Origin: CAIVAT01 sp964355945
GTDB lineage: Bacteria; Bacteroidota; Bacteroidia; Bacteroidales; FEN-979
Direction of reading: 5' to 3'
Assembly (NCBI GenBank): GCA_964355945.1
Contig: CAYHGE010000003.1
Coordinates: forward strand, 1-64,000
DNA: 64,000 nt
The notes under the pieces are model-generated. The model was not told the DNA's origin and searched no databases. It worked only from the letters and a program-made list of their open reading frames with translations. Both the position numbers and the translations under genes were made by a program. Position 1 is the stretch's first letter, and every line of letters starts with the position of its first letter. This document shows, one piece after another, positions 58,534-64,000 of the stretch.

Positions 58534-61059
58534 TTATTTTTCAACCTGATTTTTCTTCAGGAAAAAACGGTGTATCCCGATCAGCCCCAGATAGAGGAGC
58601 ACACCCCCGACTGAAAGCAGCAGGCTGAGGGTAAAAAAGGGAGGTTTGTAAAAAAGCTCAACCTGGTGTTTGCCCGGATCAATGAAAAATCCCATGAAGC
58701 CAAGGTTGCAAAGCATTGGCTGAACAGGCTTTCCGTCAATAAGTGCATGCCAGCCTTTGTCATAAGGAATACTGAAAAATAATAACTTTTTTGTGGTTGA
58801 AGAAATTGTACCCTGGATTCGGTTTTCACTAAATCGGGAGATTGACAGGGTATCCTGTTTGCGATCATCGATGTTTTTATAAAAAAGGTCAAATGTGTAA
58901 CCTCCAAGTGTATCTTTGAAATCATAAGGTCTGAATGCCTTAATCCCCGGATCAATAGGATCTTCAGCAACAAAGGCTTGCTGGATGATGCGCTCCTTTG
59001 AGATCGCTGATGCCTTTTGGAAGTCGCTGAGTGAAATGTAGGAGTCATAAGTAAACCCAAGTGGAAGAAAATGTTTGTTCCTGAACACAGTAACATTCCC
59101 GAACCTGTTGACAGAATCGTATGATAGTTTTAAATACACAGGGGCAGGCTGTTTGCACAAATAATATTTTGTACTGGCGAAGTTTTGTAAAAGCGGCCTC
59201 GTAGCCAATCCGATAGCCCACCTCGTCTGCGTCTCTTCCCCCTTTTTAATGATATCCATCTCCTCCAGAAACCGGATATAATACTTCTGGTTGAATGAAT
59301 GGTATGACTTTGTGCCATAATAACCCTGAACTTTTGCGTCGTTAAAGCTGGTATGCGTGGCTGGGTTTGAAGAGAAATCTTTATTGACCCTGTAATATTG
59401 AGAATCTTGTGATTTGATGAATGCCATAGCCTCGACCGAGTAATCATCATATCCGGCACGCTCCTGTTTATCTCTTTTTGAGAGGACAACTCTGTCATTT
59501 ACTGTTTTGTAGTTCATGTAGGCCATCTCAAAAAAGATCACCATGATCAGTAAAACGATGATTGCCGACCGGTACGTTTCAAATCTTGAAAGGGCTGCCA
59601 GAATGCCGTACAAGACGATAAAATTTGTAATGACTGTTCTCAGGTCCTTATTGATCACTCTTTCGGTATCGGTATAAGGATAATATAGCAGGGCAAGTAA
59701 AACCACCAGCCAGCCAGCCAGCAAATAGAGGTTGATCTTTTTTCCGTTAATTAACTCATGCAGAACATCCATTGTCGCAAAAAGAAAAAAGAGCGATACA
59801 AATGCAGAATATCCCCGGTAGTAATCGCCTGTAAACAACCACACAGCATACCTGAAAAACGGGAAGACGACCGGGATTAAAAGAATAATAAGTAAACATC
59901 CGTAAACGATCTTCCTCCTTTTTGTGCCCATCATGAATATTTGCGGCATCAGTAACATAGGGAGCAGCCCGATATACCACATGGGAGCCTCGAGATAGTT
60001 GTACCAGCCCCTGTAGTTACTTCCATTTCCAAGAAGATCATTGGAGAACAGGCGCATGATCGCAGTAGAATAGTATCTGCTGCTTTCCAGAAAAAAGAGA
60101 GGCTTCGCAAGAAGTTGGGCTGAATGAGATGAATTTCCGCCAACCCTCGGACTGTCAAGCAGCATTTGCATCTGGCTCACAAAAAAGAAACTGCTCATGA
60201 TCAATCCCAGCAAGGTAAATCCGGCCATCTGGAGTGTTAATTTCCCAATCTTACTCCAGGTGGGTTTATCTGATGAAAAGTGCCGGAATAAAATGTAGAA
60301 AATGAGGAACACTCCGTAGAAATACAAATCGACAGGCTGGAAACTTGTTGTCAGGGCAATGGCCAACGGAAACAGGTACCATTCAGCGTTACGATATAAT
60401 TTCTCAAAACTGTAAAGGAGGAACACCAGCAAAAATGCCTCAGTTGAAAACTGAAACCATCCTCCTCCAACGATCATAAAACCACCAAAGCAATAAAGGA
60501 TGGAGCCAATAAGGATCACTCTGGGCGAAATCCCCCAAAGCTTAAAAAACTGGTATAAAATGACTGAAGTCAACAGGATTTTGCAGATCTCCATCCAGAC
60601 CATCCCATAAGCAAGATTATCCGGTCCGAAGATCAATACAATAAATGAAAATGGATCTGTAACAGTGGCTGCCATCATGTTTTGCCCCATGCCCTGGGCG
60701 TGCGACCACAAAGGAAACCCATCGGTATGCAGATATCTGCTTAAAAAGGCAACGTTTGTAAACCATCCGTTAAGTGAATCACTCCCAATATCTTTAAATA
60801 AATAGAAAACATTTCCGGAAATGAAATTATGGAAAATGATCAGAATGAGCAGTGAAACGAGCCCCAGTGTGATCCAGATACCATGTTTTTCAATGATCGG
60901 ATTCATGAAAAAGGAGTTGGACACAGTTTTGTTAGTATCCTTTTTTACAGGAGTTTTAACCACTGGATTCTTTATTGACTTATTTGATGTTTTTTGCTTC
61001 ATAGAAAATCCTCTCTCAATCTGTCTGTTTGAGTTTTTGGTAAAAACCCATGATTTCAT
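58534..61059 (-). CDS. YfhO-like large membrane protein
   Basis: 841 residues. About 12 or more transmembrane helices from residue 55 to about 530, with the early WSHAQGMGQNMM (about 118-129) region seen in YfhO-type proteins. A soluble C-terminal part follows (about 540-800) with the GWHALIDGKPVQPMLCNLGFMG strand typical of the family, then a last helix. Known of the family: GT-C-like proteins linked to glycosylation of cell-surface polymers. Start at 61059, three bases after the upstream TPR gene's stop and with a GGGG ribosome site; a later ATG at 61002 is possible. Confidence 0.88.
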   Translation of the reverse strand: MKSWVFTKNSNRQIERGFSMKQKTSNKSIKNPVVKTPVKKDTNKTVSNSFFMNPIIEKHGIWITLGLVSLLILIIFHNFISGNVFYLFKDIGSDSLNGWFTNVAFLSRYLHTDGFPLWSHAQGMGQNMMAATVTDPFSFIVLIFGPDNLAYGMVWMEICKILLTSVILYQFFKLWGISPRVILIGSILYCFGGFMIVGGGWFQFSTEAFLLVFLLYSFEKLYRNAEWYLFPLAIALTTSFQPVDLYFYGVFLIFYILFRHFSSDKPTWSKIGKLTLQMAGFTLLGLIMSSFFFVSQMQMLLDSPRVGGNSSHSAQLLAKPLFFLESSRYYSTAIMRLFSNDLLGNGSNYRGWYNYLEAPMWYIGLLPMLLMPQIFMMGTKRRKIVYGCLLIILLIPVVFPFFRYAVWLFTGDYYRGYSAFVSLFFLFATMDVLHELINGKKINLYLLAGWLVVLLALLYYPYTDTERVINKDLRTVITNFIVLYGILAALSRFETYRSAIIVLLIMVIFFEMAYMNYKTVNDRVVLSKRDKQERAGYDDYSVEAMAFIKSQDSQYYRVNKDFSSNPATHTSFNDAKVQGYYGTKSYHSFNQKYYIRFLEEMDIIKKGEETQTRWAIGLATRPLLQNFASTKYYLCKQPAPVYLKLSYDSVNRFGNVTVFRNKHFLPLGFTYDSYISLSDFQKASAISKERIIQQAFVAEDPIDPGIKAFRPYDFKDTLGGYTFDLFYKNIDDRKQDTLSISRFSENRIQGTISSTTKKLLFFSIPYDKGWHALIDGKPVQPMLCNLGFMGFFIDPGKHQVELFYKPPFFTLSLLLSVGGVLLYLGLIGIHRFFLKKNQVEK

Positions 61060-61062
61060 TAT

Positions 61063-63621
61063 TTATTTCCCCTGGCACTCCTTTTGATAAATCTTGTAAG
61101 CCGCTGTATAGCCTAACTTTACTGCTTTCTGAATGTCAGTACAGGCAAGTTCTCTTTTTCCCGAATTGAGATAGACAAGGCCGCGGTTAAGGTAAGCGAC
61201 CGCATATTCGGGGTCCACTTTGATCGCAGCACTTAGATCTCTGATTGCCAGGTCTGTTTTCCCCATACTCGCGTAAGCAATTCCCCTGCTTGATAATGCC
61301 TGAACATAATCGCTTTTAAATTTGATGGCATTGTTAAAGCAATTCATGGCTTCACCGAATTGCTTTGCCTTGCCATACGCATTGCCCAGGTTATACCAAG
61401 CCTCAGGAAAGTCAGGTTTCATATCCAGGGCCTTTTTATAAAGAATAATCGCTTCCTGAATGTTACCGGACGACTCCATGGCCATTGCCTGCTTGTTTAT
61501 TTGTGCCGGCTGCTGTCCTTTCACTTCCATCCCCGCGATGCCAATGTTTTTCATATATCCTTCAGCAGCATAAGCCGGATTCAGCTCAACGGCTTTTTGA
61601 TAATCAGCTTTGGCGCCTTCAGGATCATCCATCGCCTTTTTTATCATCGAACGACTGTAATAAAGTTCTCCTGACGTTGGTTCCAGACCAATACCCGTTG
61701 TAAGGTCGGCCAGGGCTTCTCCATATTGTTTTCTGGAAAGTAAAACCGCCCCCCTGTTCTTATAACCAAGAAAATCTTTTGGGTTCAATTTAATACTGGT
61801 GGTGTAATCTGCAATGGCACCCTGGGAATCATTCAGTTGGTATTTTAGGTTACCGCGATTATTATAATATTCGCTGTTTCCGGGATCAAGTTCAATCGCC
61901 TTATCATAATCTTCAATTGCCCCCTGCAAGTCTTTGAGGGTTTTGCGTACAGCAGCCCGGTTGGTGTAGGCAGCAGTGTACTTTGGGTTTATTTTAATCG
62001 CCTCACCCAAATCCGCTAAAGCCCCATCATAGTCTTTCATGTCCGACTTCAGGTTGGCCCGGCTTGTATATAGTTCCAGTTGCTCCGGTTTCATCCGGAT
62101 TGCTTTGTTATAATCTTTGAGTGCATTATCATAGTCCTGCAACATCTTTCTCGACATCGCCCTGTTGATGTATGCATTCACTACTGTTGAATCAAACCGC
62201 AGCGTTTCGTCGAAATCTGCAATAGAGCCGATATAATCCTTCACCATGCTTCTGGCATGTCCCCTGTTAACATAAGCCCGCCAAAACCTTCCATCCAGGT
62301 TGATACATGCGGTGTAGTCAGCAATTGCCCCCTGATATTCCGCAGAATCCATGCGTGTATTTCCCCGGTTGTACCAGGCAACAGGAACCCTGGCGTTTTT
62401 GGCAATGGCATCACTCCATAATGTGTCGGAATTTAACCAGACCTTGCTTTGCTGGAAGGTCAGAAACATCAGTACACCTGTGTAAACCCCTACGATTACC
62501 CAGGCAACCTTTTCCAGTTTGATGTATTTTCTGTTTGTAAGGAAAAAGCCTGCAAGGAAGAAATAGCCAATAGAAGGGATATAGGCATAACGGTCAGCCA
62601 TGATGGCCCTGCCCACCGGTAAAAGCTGAAGCAGAAGTACGATGTTCAAAAGAAAAAAACCAATTCCGAAAAACAGGGGTTTGGACCGCTTCCATGAAAC
62701 GAACAAAAGGGTGATGAATGCGATGGCAGGCAGGATACAAAACCAATAAATGAACGGTACATCGCCAACATTGCCAAGGATGGGGTAGGGGTAGTAAGCG
62801 GATAGTGCAAATGGATAAAATAGCTTAAGGATATACATCACAAGCCCATAAGAGGCAAATGCCACCCGTTGCTGGATCGGAAAATTGGCCATGATGGTCG
62901 CATCAGCTCCCAGCTGGGCACGAAAAGCGACAATTCCAAATATAAGAGCCATTATAAGAAACGGAATTTTCTCCGCCAGCACCTTCAGCTCAGTCCATTT
63001 TCGCTCCATGTAAATATCGACAAGAAACAGGGTGACTGCGAGTGTCACAGCCTGTCCCTTAGACAAACAAGATAGTAGGAAAAACAGCAGACTTAATCCA
63101 AACCATTTTTGATCTCTTTTCGGTACATACCGGATATAACTGTATAATGACAACAGGTAGAAAAACGTATATAGTACATCTTTGCGTTCCGAAATCCAGG
63201 CAACCGACTCCACATGCAACGAATGAACTCCAAACAGCAAAGCAGCAATTGCTGCAAGATGCAGGTTGCGGGTAAGCTGCTTGAGAACCAATAAAACCAG
63301 GATGGAATTGAAAATGTGAAGGACTATGTTGGTCAGGTGAAATACAACAGGATTGAATTTGTTTATCTGGTAATCAATCGAAAGTGACAACATTGTCAAG
63401 GGGTGATAGTTTCCCATGTAGTTCTCGGAAAAGATGGAAACAAGGTTCTTAAGAGACAGGGACTTAATGTAAGGGTTCCCTCCCACGTAAACCATGTCGT
63501 CCCAATTGGTAAAAGTTCCTTTCAATGCAGGAAAATAAGCTACAAAAGTTGTGACAGCTATAAGAGCCATCCAAAATACAGGTAGCGAAAAAATCGTAAG
63601 AGGCTTGTTGGTCGTTTTCAT
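61063..63621 (-). CDS. TMTC-like membrane protein with 12 TPRs
   Basis: 852 residues from the ATG at 63621 (ATG at 63627 also possible; the TTG at 63657 overlaps the divergent gene). The N-terminal half (about 1-420) has some 10 helices and an NWDDMVYV motif after the first helix, the acidic pair used by GT-C glycosyltransferases, then YHPLTMLSLSIDY and HxxNIVLH. The C-terminal half has about 12 tetratricopeptide repeats (A-x-x-N/R-RG-x-x-x...GAIxDYxxAIxLxP). This is the layout of eukaryotic TMTC O-mannosyltransferases and many Bacteroidota homologs. Probable protein O-glycosylation or glycan transfer (inference). Confidence 0.88.
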   Translation of the reverse strand: MKTTNKPLTIFSLPVFWMALIAVTTFVAYFPALKGTFTNWDDMVYVGGNPYIKSLSLKNLVSIFSENYMGNYHPLTMLSLSIDYQINKFNPVVFHLTNIVLHIFNSILVLLVLKQLTRNLHLAAIAALLFGVHSLHVESVAWISERKDVLYTFFYLLSLYSYIRYVPKRDQKWFGLSLLFFLLSCLSKGQAVTLAVTLFLVDIYMERKWTELKVLAEKIPFLIMALIFGIVAFRAQLGADATIMANFPIQQRVAFASYGLVMYILKLFYPFALSAYYPYPILGNVGDVPFIYWFCILPAIAFITLLFVSWKRSKPLFFGIGFFLLNIVLLLQLLPVGRAIMADRYAYIPSIGYFFLAGFFLTNRKYIKLEKVAWVIVGVYTGVLMFLTFQQSKVWLNSDTLWSDAIAKNARVPVAWYNRGNTRMDSAEYQGAIADYTACINLDGRFWRAYVNRGHARSMVKDYIGSIADFDETLRFDSTVVNAYINRAMSRKMLQDYDNALKDYNKAIRMKPEQLELYTSRANLKSDMKDYDGALADLGEAIKINPKYTAAYTNRAAVRKTLKDLQGAIEDYDKAIELDPGNSEYYNNRGNLKYQLNDSQGAIADYTTSIKLNPKDFLGYKNRGAVLLSRKQYGEALADLTTGIGLEPTSGELYYSRSMIKKAMDDPEGAKADYQKAVELNPAYAAEGYMKNIGIAGMEVKGQQPAQINKQAMAMESSGNIQEAIILYKKALDMKPDFPEAWYNLGNAYGKAKQFGEAMNCFNNAIKFKSDYVQALSSRGIAYASMGKTDLAIRDLSAAIKVDPEYAVAYLNRGLVYLNSGKRELACTDIQKAVKLGYTAAYKIYQKECQGK

Positions 63622-63655
63622 GGTCATTAGAATTAGCGAATTTACAAATTTTGTC

Positions 63656-64000
63656 ATGAATGATAAATATTTCTACCTTTATCTGCCCAATAACCTAATT
63701 GTTTTGAAGAAAAAGCAGATCCCCGGGAAGTCGAAATTCTATCAATATTCGCCCCTTATTGTCATCCTTATTCCCTTTATTATATATATATCTGTTGTGC
63801 GGCTCGGATTCGTCTATTTTGATGATGATATCCTGGTACTCGACAACTATGAAAAATTGAGCCATATTGCAAATATCGGCCTCGCTTTCCGTTCCGATGC
63901 TTTTTTTGCCAACATCAGCCCATACTATCGCCCGTTGATGAATGTATCTTTCATGCTGGATGCGGCAATCGGAGGGAAGTTGCCTTTCATCTATCATTTT
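63656..64000 (+). CDS. GT-C-type membrane glycosyltransferase-like protein, N-terminal part (runs off window)
   Basis: An ATG at 63656 opens a frame that continues to the last base. The visible 115 residues contain a first hydrophobic helix (PLIVILIPFIIYISVV) followed by FVYFDDDILVLDNYEKL and then YYRPLMNVSFMLDA...FIYHF. This is the same order as in the divergent TMTC-like protein (NWDDMVYV, then YHPLTMLSLSID, then FHLTNI), so the two are distant relatives. Only about 34 bp separates the two ATGs, so their promoters must overlap or lie inside the opposing gene. Confidence 0.8.
   Translation, partial: MNDKYFYLYLPNNLIVLKKKQIPGKSKFYQYSPLIVILIPFIIYISVVRLGFVYFDDDILVLDNYEKLSHIANIGLAFRSDAFFANISPYYRPLMNVSFMLDAAIGGKLPFIYHF

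Noticed and set aside
1..64000. CRISPR arrays, rRNA operons, toxin-antitoxin pairs or a defence island
   Set aside because: No regularly spaced direct repeats, rRNA-like sequence, or paired small toxin/antitoxin genes were seen on either strand.

Overview
The window looks like a chromosomal stretch, probably a metagenome-assembled scaffold, from an anaerobic or facultative member of the Bacteroidota (Bacteroidales-like). Several independent signs agree. There are C-terminal type IX secretion (T9SS) sorting domains. Perfect Bacteroidota -7 promoter boxes (TAnnTTTG) lie just upstream of many starts. There is a heterodimeric methylmalonyl-CoA mutase, an S46 dipeptidyl-peptidase, an HU-like/SPOR fusion, a fused aspartokinase/homoserine dehydrogenase and a GH3-family protein. 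I saw no tRNA, rRNA or CRISPR array by eye. Three runs of exactly 100 N (34572-34671, 52789-52888, 54561-54660) are scaffold placeholders; they cut or distort genes.

1-10.8 kb is an AT-rich accessory region. It holds large T9SS-exported proteins: a putative metalloprotease cut by the window edge, a Ycf48/BNR-type propeller, and a caspase-like (C13-like) protein with a beta-helix and sorting tail that is split by a frameshift. Between them lie an ISL3 transposase remnant, an IS982-like element whose transposase has an in-frame TAG, a RadC C-terminal remnant, and an intact IS66-family element with 13-bp ends and an exact 8-bp target duplication.

10.8-34.5 kb is mostly housekeeping. It carries rlmN, adenine deaminase, an ArsR regulator, an Ig-like lipoprotein, yebC, an unusual response regulator, acetate kinase, GH3, a deoxynucleoside kinase, kdsB, HU-SPOR, trmB, the S46 peptidase and a TIGR01777 epimerase. 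A propionate/succinate block follows: mutA, a receiver protein, an outer-membrane protein, mutB and an M16 peptidase.

34.7-48.6 kb carries nucleotide metabolism (purE, hpt, adk), obgE, a PAP2 phosphatase, a beta-barrel protein, thrA, xseA-xseB, and a minus-strand group of panC, a flippase-like membrane protein, rfaE2 and radA. Several families of short intergenic repeats occur here. One palindromic repeat is inserted in frame inside an O-methyltransferase.

48.8-54.6 kb has a response regulator, a NarL-type two-component pair, an M1 aminopeptidase and an MFS transporter, the last two broken by gaps. 54.7-58.5 kb is a tight minus-strand operon for a dTDP-3-acetamido-3,6-dideoxyhexose: two QdtA/FdtA-like cupins, an acetyltransferase, an aminotransferase, GtrA and a GT2. 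It is followed by two very large membrane proteins (YfhO-like, and a TMTC-like TPR protein) and a divergent gene running off the right edge. This end is probably devoted to cell-surface glycan or glycoprotein assembly.

I did not find a clearly new multi-gene system. The best leads are the in-frame palindromic insertion, the tandem ketoisomerase-like pair with a changed active-site residue, the mutA-receiver-porin-mutB arrangement, and the decayed caspase-like T9SS protein.
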